A stretch of DNA of 64,000 bases from the NCBI RefSeq assembly GCF_006065315.1, contig NZ_CP040749.1, forward strand, positions 3,300,501 through 3,364,500, read 5' to 3'. This document shows positions 7,447 through 15,599 of the stretch, piece after piece. The DNA is from Aureibaculum algae (GTDB lineage: Bacteria; Bacteroidota; Bacteroidia; Flavobacteriales; Flavobacteriaceae). Both the position numbers and the translations under genes were made by a program. Numbering within the stretch: position 1 is the stretch's first letter; every line of letters starts with the position of its first letter. The notes beneath the pieces are model-generated. The model worked only from the letters and a program-made list of their open reading frames with translations. It ran no database searches and had not been told where the DNA came from.

Positions 7447-8346
7447 TTAAGATTTCGAAACCGCAGTAGTTTTATGCTTCTTTTTTAATTTAATAACGCC
7501 ATTCAGAACCACTGTAACTAATATAAGTAATGCTCCATAATAGAAATTGGTAGTCATTATTTCTTTCTCTCTAAAAATAATAATGGCTAGGATTATTCCG
7601 TAAATAGGTTCCAAATTAATACTTAACATCATTGTAAATGGACTTACACTTTTTAAAACTTGGTTTGATGCTGCAAAAGCATAGGCCGTACATACAGAAG
7701 CTAAAAGCAGTAAATAAAGCCAATCTGTGCTTGAAAGCACAAAGAAATGACTATCAACAGTTCCATTAATTAACAAAACGATTCCAATAAAAATGGAAGC
7801 AAAAAACAACTCGTAAAAAGAAATAACAGTTGCCGAATTATTCTTAATTAAATTGGAGTTTAAAATCGAAAAACAGGCCGATAAAAAAGAGGATAATAAC
7901 GCGATTAAAATACCTATAAAATATTGACCTTCTGCATTAAAAATTACGACAAGGCCAACTATTGCTAATAGCGAGAAAAGCAATTCATAGGGAATTAGTT
8001 TTTTCTTAAATACTACCCATTGAATTAAAGTTACAAACAAGGCTCCCGTTGACATGGCTGCTAATGCGATGGAAATTGTCGCTATTTTAATGGCATAAAA
8101 GAAAGTAATCCAATGTATGGCAATCAATACACCTCCAAAAATATATCTTAATAAAACAGAAAAAGGGACTTGAATCTTTACTTTCTTTAACCGAATAAAA
8201 GCATATAAAAATAATGTCGCTAAGGTTACTCTAAACCAAACCAAAGGAATGGCATCAATACTAATTAAAGCACCAAGTATGGCTGTAAATCCCCAAATAA
8301 AAATTATAAAGTGAAGATGAAAATAATTTTTCGTAATCGCATTCAT
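7447..8346 (-). CDS. EamA/DMT-family membrane transporter
   Basis: A 299-residue hydrophobic protein with about ten transmembrane segments and two repeated EamA halves, the drug/metabolite transporter layout (AAMSTGALFVTLIQW in the first half, SINLEPIYGIILAIIIF in the second). It probably exports a small metabolite, but the substrate cannot be read from sequence. The ATG overlaps the stop codon of the LptF/G-type gene (TAATG at 8344-8348), so the two are translationally coupled. The basic C-terminus (KLKKKHK) suggests a cytoplasmic tail. Confidence 0.85.
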   Translation of the reverse strand: MNAITKNYFHLHFIIFIWGFTAILGALISIDAIPLVWFRVTLATLFLYAFIRLKKVKIQVPFSVLLRYIFGGVLIAIHWITFFYAIKIATISIALAAMSTGALFVTLIQWVVFKKKLIPYELLFSLLAIVGLVVIFNAEGQYFIGILIALLSSFLSACFSILNSNLIKNNSATVISFYELFFASIFIGIVLLINGTVDSHFFVLSSTDWLYLLLLASVCTAYAFAASNQVLKSVSPFTMMLSINLEPIYGIILAIIIFREKEIMTTNFYYGALLILVTVVLNGVIKLKKKHKTTAVSKS

Positions 8347-9431
8347 TATTTCTTAGCCTTAAAATAGAGATAGACCGCAATAATTCCGAATAATATATTA
8401 GGTATCCACACCATGAATAATGGATTGTACGTTGCAGAAGCTCCCAAAACTTCAGTTACCTTCATAAAAAATACATAGAGAAACATCAAACTAACACCAA
8501 CTGCCAAATTAATACCTATACCTCCTCTTCTTTTTCTAGAGGCCAACGAAACCGCAATAACCGTTAAGATTATAGAAGAGACAGGTAATGTAGTTCTAGA
8601 GTACAGTTCTACTTTATATTTGTTCAAGTTTTTAACTCCCCTGTTTTCAGATTCCTTTATATGTGCATATAATTCAGGAGATGCCATTTCAATAGCCAAA
8701 TAGTCGACATACAATAAATCTTTAGGCATAAAATTAAACGTAGTATCAAGCTTTCTACCAGATTCAATACTATCATTTTTTTCACCAATCCAACGTTTCG
8801 CATAATTAGTTATGGTATATGTACTATCCTTTGTATTCCATTTAATAGTTCTACCAGTTAGTATATATTTTAAATTAAGACCATCAAAGTGTTGGTATGA
8901 AAAATTAGTTCCGTGGTTTCTAGAAAAAGTAAAACGCTTAAAATAGACAATATCATTTTCTGACAACTGTAAACTCGCTTCGTTCACATATGTTTTGGTT
9001 TTTTTCTCTCTACGTATATAGGCCTCATCAAAAGCTTCAAGAGTTTTATTAGATTTATTTAATAAAAAATGATTGGCAGTTAAAGATATAAGTCCAATTA
9101 AAATAGCACCCAATAAATAGGGTTTTAAAAATCTTTTATAGGGAATACCTGCACTATGAATAGCTACGATTTCTGTATTAGAAGCTAATTTTGAAGTAAA
9201 TAATATGGTAGAAATAAAAAGTGCCAATGGCATAAATGTATTTCCATAATTGATAATAAAAGGAATATAATAGTTGCTAATGATTTCTCCCACACCTAAG
9301 TCTGCATGATCTAAAAATTTACTATACTTTTCTGAAATATCTATAGCAACAGTTATAGGTATCAAAATTAGTAATGTAAAAATAAAAGTGGTAAAGTACT
9401 TTTTTAGTATGTATTTATCCAGAATTCTCAT
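8346..9431 (-). CDS. LptF/LptG family LPS export permease
   Basis: Member of the YjgP/YjgQ family, inner-membrane permease half of the lipopolysaccharide export ABC transporter that works with LptB. The 361 residues show the expected topology: two helices in about residues 12-85, one near 100-120, a long periplasmic jellyroll-type domain (about 125-270), and three C-terminal helices (about 275-360). The N-terminus MRILDKYILKKYF is typical. It is coupled to the EamA gene by a one-base overlap. Whether it is the LptF or LptG paralogue cannot be decided here. LptD is encoded at 44084. Confidence 0.85.
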   Translation of the reverse strand: MRILDKYILKKYFTTFIFTLLILIPITVAIDISEKYSKFLDHADLGVGEIISNYYIPFIINYGNTFMPLALFISTILFTSKLASNTEIVAIHSAGIPYKRFLKPYLLGAILIGLISLTANHFLLNKSNKTLEAFDEAYIRREKKTKTYVNEASLQLSENDIVYFKRFTFSRNHGTNFSYQHFDGLNLKYILTGRTIKWNTKDSTYTITNYAKRWIGEKNDSIESGRKLDTTFNFMPKDLLYVDYLAIEMASPELYAHIKESENRGVKNLNKYKVELYSRTTLPVSSIILTVIAVSLASRKRRGGIGINLAVGVSLMFLYVFFMKVTEVLGASATYNPLFMVWIPNILFGIIAVYLYFKAKK

Positions 9432-9586
9432 CTCAACCTAATAGCTATCTTAAAGTTAAAATTTTTGTCAATCTAAATTTCTTCAGATTCTAATAAAACG
9501 AGATATTGACTATTTATAATTCTGAATTCAATTCAAAATAACCTTTTAAAAGGCGAAAATAAACCTGCTCTTTTTATTAATTTATA

Positions 9587-10717
9587 TTACAATCTTTTAT
9601 CCATTTGTTTTACCATCATATTTTTCCAAATGGTAAAATCTCCTGCTAAGATATGTTTTCTAGCTTCACGAACCAACCACATATAAAATCCTAAATTGTG
9701 AATGGTTGCAATTTGCTTTGCTAAGTATTCTTTTGCAACAAACAAATGGCGTAAATAAGCTTTAGAATATTCAGTATCTACAAACGTAATATTCATTTCG
9801 TCTATAGGAGAAAAATCATCTTCCCATTTTTTGTTCTTTATATTAATACTACCATGAGCTGTAAATAACATACCATTTCTGGCATTTCTTGTAGGCATTA
9901 CACAATCAAACATATCAACACCTAAAGCTATATTTTCTAAAATATTTATAGGTGTACCAACGCCCATTAAATAGCGTGGTTTATCTTCAGGCAACACACT
10001 ACAAACAATATCAGTCATTTCATACAATTCTTCAGCAGGCTCACCCACAGATAACCCACCAATGGCATTACCTTCAGCTCCCATTGAAGCGATAAACTCA
10101 GCAGATTGTTTACGTAAATCTTTATACGTACTCCCTTGAACAATTGGAAAAAATGCTTGCTTAAAGTCGTAAATTTCAGGTGTTTTCTCTAAATGATTGA
10201 TACATCGTTTTAACCAACGATGCGTCATATGCATTGAATTCTTAGCATAATTATATTCACAAGGATACGGCGTACATTCGTCAAATGCCATGATTATATC
10301 AGCACCTATACTTCGTTGAATATCCATAGAGGATTCTGGAGTGAAAAAATGCATTGAACCGTCTATATGCGATTTGAACTTAACACCTTTTTCATTAATC
10401 TTATTATTACCAGAAAGCGAATACACCTGATACCCTCCACTATCTGTTAATATAGGTCTGTCCCATTTCATGAATTTATGCAATCCACCCGCTTTTTCTA
10501 AAATTTTAGTAGTTGGACGTAAATACAAATGATATGTATTTCCTAGAATTATATCAGCATTAATATCTTTTTTAAGCTCTTGTTGATGAACACCTTTTAC
10601 AGATGCCACGGTACCCACAGGCATAAAAATAGGTGTTTCTATTTCTCCATGATCGGTTGTAATGGTACCTGCTCTTGCTTTGGAAGTAGTATCAGTTATT
10701 TTTAAATCAAACTTCAT
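9587..10717 (-). CDS. tgt: tRNA-guanine transglycosylase
   Basis: Exchanges guanine for preQ1 at position 34 of tRNAs with GUN anticodons in queuosine synthesis. The 376-residue protein keeps the catalytic landmarks: TDSGGYQVYSL near residue 90, MAFDECTPYP near 155, GGLSVGEP near 232, and DCVMPTRNARNG near 275 with the nucleophilic Asp region. The unusual point is the zinc site. Where most bacterial enzymes have C-x-C-x2-C followed by a distant His, this protein reads DEMNITFVDTEYSKAYLRH, with no cysteine, although the downstream TIHNLGFY remains. The fold must be stabilised without that zinc, or this is a lineage-wide variant. Confidence 0.92.
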   Translation of the reverse strand: MKFDLKITDTTSKARAGTITTDHGEIETPIFMPVGTVASVKGVHQQELKKDINADIILGNTYHLYLRPTTKILEKAGGLHKFMKWDRPILTDSGGYQVYSLSGNNKINEKGVKFKSHIDGSMHFFTPESSMDIQRSIGADIIMAFDECTPYPCEYNYAKNSMHMTHRWLKRCINHLEKTPEIYDFKQAFFPIVQGSTYKDLRKQSAEFIASMGAEGNAIGGLSVGEPAEELYEMTDIVCSVLPEDKPRYLMGVGTPINILENIALGVDMFDCVMPTRNARNGMLFTAHGSINIKNKKWEDDFSPIDEMNITFVDTEYSKAYLRHLFVAKEYLAKQIATIHNLGFYMWLVREARKHILAGDFTIWKNMMVKQMDKRL

Positions 10718-10850
10718 GCTTATTTTTTGATTGGCGTATAATGATTAACGGCTTTAGACTTTTTTATGATTCAATTCACATGTATACGTTACAAATGTGA
10801 TGCATTAAGTTATTAAAAAAAAATACCTTAACTGATTATTTAATGCTAAC

Positions 10851-11945
10851 TTAAACGTTAAACCTAAAGTGCATTACATCACCATCTTGAACTACGTATT
10901 CTTTACCTTCTATAGATAACTTTCCTGCTTCTTTCACTTTCGCTTCGCTACCATATTCAATAAAATCGGCATATTTCATAACCTCAGCACGAATAAACCC
11001 TTTTTCAAAATCAGTATGTATAACACCTGCTGCTTGTGGTGCCGTATTTCCAACCAAGATTGTCCATGCTCTTACTTCTTTAACTCCTGCTGTAAAATAC
11101 GTTTGTAAATTCAATAGCTTATAGGCAGCTCTAATTAATTTTGATGCACCTGCCTCATCGAGACCTAAATCATCTAAGAACATTTCTCGCTCTTCATAAG
11201 AATCTAATTCCGTAATATCTGCTTCTGTTGCTACAGCTAAAATAATTACCTCAGCATCTTCATTGGCAATTGCTTTTTTTACTGACTCTACATATGCATT
11301 TCCATCTTTAGCAGAAGCTTCATCTACATTACAAACATAAAGAATAGGCTTGTCTGTTAATAATTGTAATGGTTTAATAAAATCTTCACGCTCCTCTGAA
11401 GTTAATTCAACTGCACGGACAGAAATAGCTGCTTCCAATGCTTTTTTCACTTTATTTAAAGCGATTTCTTCTTTTTGAGCTTCTTTATTTCCTGTTTTAG
11501 CCGTACGCTTTACTTTTTCAAGCTTTTTATCAACCGTTTCAAGATCTTTCAATTGCAATTCAATATCTATCGTTTCTTTATCACGAATTGGATCAACAGT
11601 AGTATCAACATGGATGATATTGTCATTATCAAAACAACGTAATACGTGAATAATTGCATCTGTTTCTCTAATATTACCCAAGAACTGATTCCCTAATCCT
11701 TCCCCTTTACTTGCTCCACGAACCAATCCTGCAATATCAACAATCTCAACGGTTGCTGGTAAAACACGTTCTGGGTTAACGAGTTCTTCTAATTTTTCTA
11801 AACGTCTATCTGGAACGTTTACAACACCAATATTTGGTTCAATAGTACAAAATGGAAAATTAGCACTTTGTGCCTTTGCATTCGATAAACAATTGAAAAG
11901 TGTGGATTTACCTACATTTGGAAGCCCTACGATACCTGCCTTCAT
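10851..11945 (-). CDS. ychF: Redox-regulated ATPase YchF/OLA1
   Basis: Obg-related P-loop NTPase that binds ribosomes and prefers ATP. The 364 residues carry the G1 motif GLPNVGKST at the N-terminus, DIAGLVRGASKGEGLGNQFL (G3), and CNVDEA near 208 in place of a classical NKxD, which is the hallmark of the YchF subfamily. The C-terminal TGS-like domain includes the RAWTILVGNTAPQAAGVIH stretch. Length matches the family. It is likely monocistronic with its own promoter (11974-12005). Confidence 0.95.
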   Translation of the reverse strand: MKAGIVGLPNVGKSTLFNCLSNAKAQSANFPFCTIEPNIGVVNVPDRRLEKLEELVNPERVLPATVEIVDIAGLVRGASKGEGLGNQFLGNIRETDAIIHVLRCFDNDNIIHVDTTVDPIRDKETIDIELQLKDLETVDKKLEKVKRTAKTGNKEAQKEEIALNKVKKALEAAISVRAVELTSEEREDFIKPLQLLTDKPILYVCNVDEASAKDGNAYVESVKKAIANEDAEVIILAVATEADITELDSYEEREMFLDDLGLDEAGASKLIRAAYKLLNLQTYFTAGVKEVRAWTILVGNTAPQAAGVIHTDFEKGFIRAEVMKYADFIEYGSEAKVKEAGKLSIEGKEYVVQDGDVMHFRFNV

Positions 11946-11973
11946 AACTTATTATTTCTAAAAATTCGAGGTG

Positions 11974-12005
11974 CAAATATAGGGTTAAGTTTTTATAAAA
12001 AACAA
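11974..12005 (-). promoter_or_regulatory. Bacteroidota-type promoter for ychF
   Basis: Minus-strand TATATTTG (11974-11981) with TTG 21 bases upstream (12003-12005). It lies 29 bases before the ychF ATG. Both boxes fit the consensus. Confidence 0.6.
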
Positions 12006-12081
12006 AATGCAAATTCTAAATAAAACTTAAAAACATCTTTTACGCATTGAAAAGGCAGTGTTACTCATTATCAATTGGATA

Positions 12082-12098
12082 CTATAATGATATTATAG
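12082..12098. promoter_or_regulatory. Inverted repeat CTATAAT-GAT-ATTATAG upstream of the rhodanese gene
   Basis: Two perfect 7-base arms (12082-12088 and 12092-12098) around GAT, 28 bases before the ATG at 12127. It could be an operator or part of the promoter. It is AT-rich, so chance is possible. Confidence 0.25.
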
Positions 12099-12126
12099 AC
12101 TTTTGATCACATTAAAACATGAAAAA

Positions 12127-12657
12127 ATGAGAAATATATTTTTTATCCTTTTAGCTGTTGGCCAATTATCAAATGCACAACAACAAATTTCTACACCCCC
12201 ATCAAGAGTTAGTTTTGACGATTTTAAAGCGTTAGTACATGAAGTTGAAAGTCACAGAGCAAAACGTTTAATAAATCTAGATGATTTTTTAGCGATGAGT
12301 ACAAAAGTAAATGTTGTACTATTAGATACGCGTTCAGACAGACGTTATGAACAAAAACATATTAAAGGGGCTATTCACTTAGATTTTACAGACTTTACCC
12401 ATAAAAATTTGAGGAACATAATACCTGATCCCGAAACCAAAATATTAATTTACTGCAACAATAATATTGACAATGACGCCATTCATTTTGCTACAAAAAT
12501 GGTATTACCCGCTAAAGAAAATAACTTAGCATTAGCTCTTAATATCCCAACTTACATTAACCTTTACGGCTATGGCTATAAAAATGTATATGAATTATCG
12601 GAACTTGTAGCTATTAAAGATTCCCGAATTAAATTTGAAGGAACAGCCGTAAAATAA
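12127..12657 (+). CDS. Secreted rhodanese-like domain protein
   Basis: Signal peptide (MRNIFFILLAVGQLSNAQ) followed by one rhodanese domain of about 150 residues. The motifs LLDTRSDRRYEQKHIKGAIHLDF and ILIYCNNN are typical, with the predicted active-site cysteine in the latter. It would bind or transfer sulfane sulfur, or act as a thiol sensor, in the periplasm. The frame can be extended to a TTG at 12103, but the ATG at 12127 begins a clean signal peptide. The gene stands alone and converges with the ferredoxin gene. Confidence 0.75.
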   Translation: MRNIFFILLAVGQLSNAQQQISTPPSRVSFDDFKALVHEVESHRAKRLINLDDFLAMSTKVNVVLLDTRSDRRYEQKHIKGAIHLDFTDFTHKNLRNIIPDPETKILIYCNNNIDNDAIHFATKMVLPAKENNLALALNIPTYINLYGYGYKNVYELSELVAIKDSRIKFEGTAVK

Positions 12658-12736
12658 ATCGATTTGACAATTACTTGATTGACAAAACGTTTGAATTCAC
12701 TTCAAAAAAAACACCAATAGGTAACTGAACACATCG

Positions 12737-13087
12737 TTACTCCGGATGCATAAAACGTTGCTTCTCTAACAATGTTTCTTCACTTTCCACATGTTCATCA
12801 TCAGGTATACAACAATCTACTGGACAAACTGCCGCACATTGAGGTTCATCATGAAAACCTTTACATTCCGTACATTTATCTGGTACTATAAAATATATTT
12901 CATCACTTACAGGCTCCTGATCTTCATTTGCATTTACCTTTTTTCCGTTAGGTAAAACCACATCACCATCAAGCAACGTACCATCTTTATAACGCCAATC
13001 TTCGGCTCCTTCGTAAATTGCAGTATTTGGACACTCAGGTTCACAAGCCCCACAATTTATACATTCGTCAGTTATTATAATTGCCAT
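12737..13087 (-). CDS. Dicluster [4Fe-4S] ferredoxin
   Basis: A 116-residue electron carrier. The first cluster motif [12 protein letters not shown] is at residues 9-20. The second is [21 protein letters not shown] near 74-94, where the extra residues between the second and third cysteine are typical of this ferredoxin type. An insertion of about 40 residues between clusters and an acidic C-terminus are visible. It is divergent from an acyl-CoA reductase gene, a pairing I recall as common in Flavobacteriia, suggesting the two act in linked redox chemistry. Confidence 0.9.
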   Translation of the reverse strand: MAIIITDECINCGACEPECPNTAIYEGAEDWRYKDGTLLDGDVVLPNGKKVNANEDQEPVSDEIYFIVPDKCTECKGFHDEPQCAAVCPVDCCIPDDEHVESEETLLEKQRFMHPE

Positions 13088-13308
13088 TTGTTTTTTTACT
13101 TTAAATTTGCTGCGAAGTTACAAAATTCTTGTTTAAAAAGAAGTGTGGTATTTTAACTTAGTTGTTGCTATTTTTTTTAGCGGATTAAGCCTAAAATATT
13201 TTCATAGTAATAGCTTTACTATATTTTTACATAGTGCCAGGTGAAGAAAACAAGGCTAGCACTGTAAAAACATACTTATTTTTATACGCAAACGATAAAA
13301 AACTGAAA

Positions 13309-14367
13309 ATGATATTAGAAAAAAGGATCAATGCTTTTGTTGAATTAGGAAAATTTTTAAGTCAATTTTCTCAAGATAAAATTGAGAAAAAGGAGCATGT
13401 AATGCTTAATGATCTCTTTTTTGATGCTGTTAAGCTTCAAATAAATAGAGCTCAAGAATTTAATAGTTGGTTTACAAAAGAAAATGTACTTTATGGAATA
13501 GAAAGTTGGACTAAATTACTGAATTTAGAAACCTTAACAAATTGGACTTCTTCGTATAATTTGACTAACGACAATCCTAAAACGATAGCCGTTATTATGG
13601 CGGGAAACATTCCTCTAGTTGGTTTTCATGATTTTTTATCTGTATTAATCTCAGGGCATGCTATTCGCATTAAACAATCATCAAATGATAAGCATTTACT
13701 GCCGCTATTGGCTAAATATTTAGAATATGTTGAACCAGAATTTAAAGGCTCTATAGACTTTACGGAGGGTAAACTAACTGATTTTGATGCGACTATAGCG
13801 ACAGGAAGTAATAATACCGCTAGGTATTTTGAATATTATTTTGGTAATAAACCTCATATTATAAGAAACAATAGAAATAGTGTTGCCGTAATTACCGAAA
13901 GCGACAGTTTAGAGGAATTAAAAGGTATTGGAGAAGATATTTTTAGGTATTTCGGCTTAGGATGCAGAAGCATTTCTAAATTATACGTACCAAAAGGATA
14001 TAATTTTGATCCTTTTTTTAATGCTATTTTTGAATATAAGGACATTATCAATTATAAAAAATACGAAAACAATTATGATTATAATAAGGCTGTATATTTA
14101 ATGAGTGAGTTTGACATCTTAGAAAATGGCTTTTTTATGATAAAGGAAGATAATAGTTACTCCTCTCCTATTGCTACAGCATTCTATGAATATTATGACG
14201 ATTTAGCGTCTCTTCAACTTAAACTTGAGGCTGATAAAGATCAAATACAATGTGTGGTTAGTAATACCATAGAAAATGCCGTAAAGTTTGGAGAAACGCA
14301 ACAACCTAGTTTAACCGATTATGCGGACGGTGTTGATACGTTGCAATTTTTGAGTGCTTTAGTTTAG
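13309..14367 (+). CDS. Acyl-CoA reductase (LuxC-like)
   Basis: Predicted NAD(P)H-dependent reductase of acyl-CoA or acyl-protein to aldehyde, with an aldehyde-dehydrogenase-type fold. It carries IMAGNIPLVGFHDFLSVL (about residue 100), ATGSNNTARYFEYYF (about 165) and FRYFGLGCRSISKLYVP (about 215), the last holding the likely catalytic cysteine. The open frame reaches a GTG at 13234, but the usual N-terminus of the family (ILEKRINAFVELGKFL) starts at the ATG at 13309, giving 352 residues. The stop overlaps a 12-base palindrome shared with the convergent gene. Confidence 0.8.
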   Translation: MILEKRINAFVELGKFLSQFSQDKIEKKEHVMLNDLFFDAVKLQINRAQEFNSWFTKENVLYGIESWTKLLNLETLTNWTSSYNLTNDNPKTIAVIMAGNIPLVGFHDFLSVLISGHAIRIKQSSNDKHLLPLLAKYLEYVEPEFKGSIDFTEGKLTDFDATIATGSNNTARYFEYYFGNKPHIIRNNRNSVAVITESDSLEELKGIGEDIFRYFGLGCRSISKLYVPKGYNFDPFFNAIFEYKDIINYKKYENNYDYNKAVYLMSEFDILENGFFMIKEDNSYSSPIATAFYEYYDDLASLQLKLEADKDQIQCVVSNTIENAVKFGETQQPSLTDYADGVDTLQFLSALV

Positions 14368-14375
14368 AGCTCTAA
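14364..14375. repeat. Palindrome TTAGAGCTCTAA spanning two convergent gene ends
   Basis: A perfect 12-base palindrome that contains the stop of the acyl-CoA reductase gene and touches the end of the convergent membrane-protein gene. Only 4 bases separate the two genes, so any terminator must be embedded here. No U-run follows on either strand. Confidence 0.3.
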
Positions 14376-14812
14376 CGCTTTCTAAAAATACCAATAGTAA
14401 GATTAATTAAAAACACAATCTGAGCAAAAACAACACCTAAGACAGCAAACTTTCGTAAGTTTTGATATAACATAATATTCCTAACATTAGCATTTAAATC
14501 ATTGGAATGAAAACTAGTATATTGAGGAACAAAAAATAAAATTAATAGACCAATTACTGTTAAAATAACATGCGTTATCGTAAGAAAACCCAACGGTTTA
14601 AATTTGTTACTATTATAAGATAAATAATACCCTAAACCAACAAGGTACAAATACAGACAAAGTGGTATTAGAACAAAATATAACTGAAAAATAAAATAAG
14701 AATCATAGACATTAACGTCTAAAGCTTCTTCTCTATTAAAGAAACCATAAATTAAAATCAGAGGAATCAATCCCCAAAACAATAAAGGTACTTTTTTAAT
14801 TAACTTACTCAA
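14372..14812 (-). CDS. Small four-helix membrane protein, function unknown
   Basis: A 146-residue protein with about four hydrophobic helices (roughly residues 8-24, 40-66, 75-98, 118-142). The segment DVNVYDSYFIF resembles the DxYxDTYF patch seen near the start of haem-copper oxidase subunit I-like proteins, but histidine ligands are lacking, so I do not assign that function. The start appears to be TTG at 14812, overlapping the folE stop by 8 bases (TTTGAGTAAG); no in-frame ATG lies near enough. Translation is probably coupled to folE. Confidence 0.6.
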   Translation of the reverse strand: MSKLIKKVPLLFWGLIPLILIYGFFNREEALDVNVYDSYFIFQLYFVLIPLCLYLYLVGLGYYLSYNSNKFKPLGFLTITHVILTVIGLLILFFVPQYTSFHSNDLNANVRNIMLYQNLRKFAVLGVVFAQIVFLINLTIGIFRKR

Positions 14813-15500
14813 AGCTTGTTTCTAACTTGATATAGTCTAAAAATTCACGTTTGGTAGCAGCCTCCTTAAACTTACCTCCAAATTCAGAAGTTACAGTACT
14901 ACTGGCTACATCGCGAATACCACGTGAATTTACGCACAAGTGCTTGGCATCAATAACACAAGCAACATCTTCTGTGTTTAATGCTCTTTGCAATTCTTGA
15001 ACAATCTGCATTGTTAAACGTTCTTGTACTTGTGGTCGTTTTGCGTAATAATCTACAATACGGTTCATTTTTGATAAGCCAATTACATTTCCATTAGAAA
15101 TATAAGCAACATGGGCTCTACCCACTATTGGTAATAAGTGATGCTCACAGGTAGAATATACTGTAATATTTTTTTCTACCAACATTTCGCCATACTTGTA
15201 GTTGTTATCAAAAGTAGACGCCTTTGGCATATTTTTAGGGTTTAAGCCCGAAAAAATTTCTTGAACAAACATTTTAGCCACTCGTCGTGGCGTGCCTTTT
15301 ATGCTATCGTCAGTTAGATCCATACCTAAGGTATGTAAAATCTGAGCCATATTCTCTTCAATAGCTAGCATTTTATCAGTATCAGATACTTCAAAAGCAT
15401 CATCGCGTAGAGGTGTTGTTGCTGTAGTTGCAATATGATTATCACCTATTTCGTCTTCCATAATTTCGGAATTAATTTTACCGTTTTTTCCTTCAAACAT
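14805..15500 (-). CDS. folE: GTP cyclohydrolase I
   Basis: Converts GTP to 7,8-dihydroneopterin triphosphate, the first step toward tetrahydrofolate and also toward preQ0/queuosine precursors. Zinc and substrate motifs are visible: YSTCEHHLLPIVGRAHVAYI, then the GLSKMNRIVDYYAKRPQVQERLT signature and AKHLCVNSRGIRD with the second zinc cysteine. I chose the ATG at 15500 (231 residues) over a TTG at 15524. The N-terminal 45 residues before the conserved core are acidic and low complexity. The gene is followed in overlap by an unknown membrane protein. Confidence 0.95.
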   Translation of the reverse strand: MFEGKNGKINSEIMEDEIGDNHIATTATTPLRDDAFEVSDTDKMLAIEENMAQILHTLGMDLTDDSIKGTPRRVAKMFVQEIFSGLNPKNMPKASTFDNNYKYGEMLVEKNITVYSTCEHHLLPIVGRAHVAYISNGNVIGLSKMNRIVDYYAKRPQVQERLTMQIVQELQRALNTEDVACVIDAKHLCVNSRGIRDVASSTVTSEFGGKFKEAATKREFLDYIKLETSFE

Positions 15501-15560
15501 TTTCTTTAATCTTTTAATTATCAATATCGGAATGAAATATATTTATCCTTTTGGATTATA

Positions 15561-15592
15561 AAAACACCCCTAAATTCCCCTCAAGGGGACAC
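15561..15592. repeat. Dispersed palindromic element (type copy)
   Basis: Reads AAAACACCCCTAAATTCCCC followed by TCAAGGGGACAC. The right half folds as CCCC-TCAA-GGGG. It sits in the 99-base spacer between hisS and folE, both leftward. On the transcribed strand the hairpin is followed by an A/T stretch and TTTT, so it could act as an attenuator or mRNA stabiliser. Related copies lie at 4246, 5806, 31709 and perhaps 61444. Confidence 0.5.
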
Positions 15593-15599
15593 TGCAAAT

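Noticed and set aside
13234..13308. GTG-initiated extension of the acyl-CoA reductase
   Set aside because: The family start (ILEKRINAF) begins at the ATG at 13309; the upstream codons lack similarity to known members.
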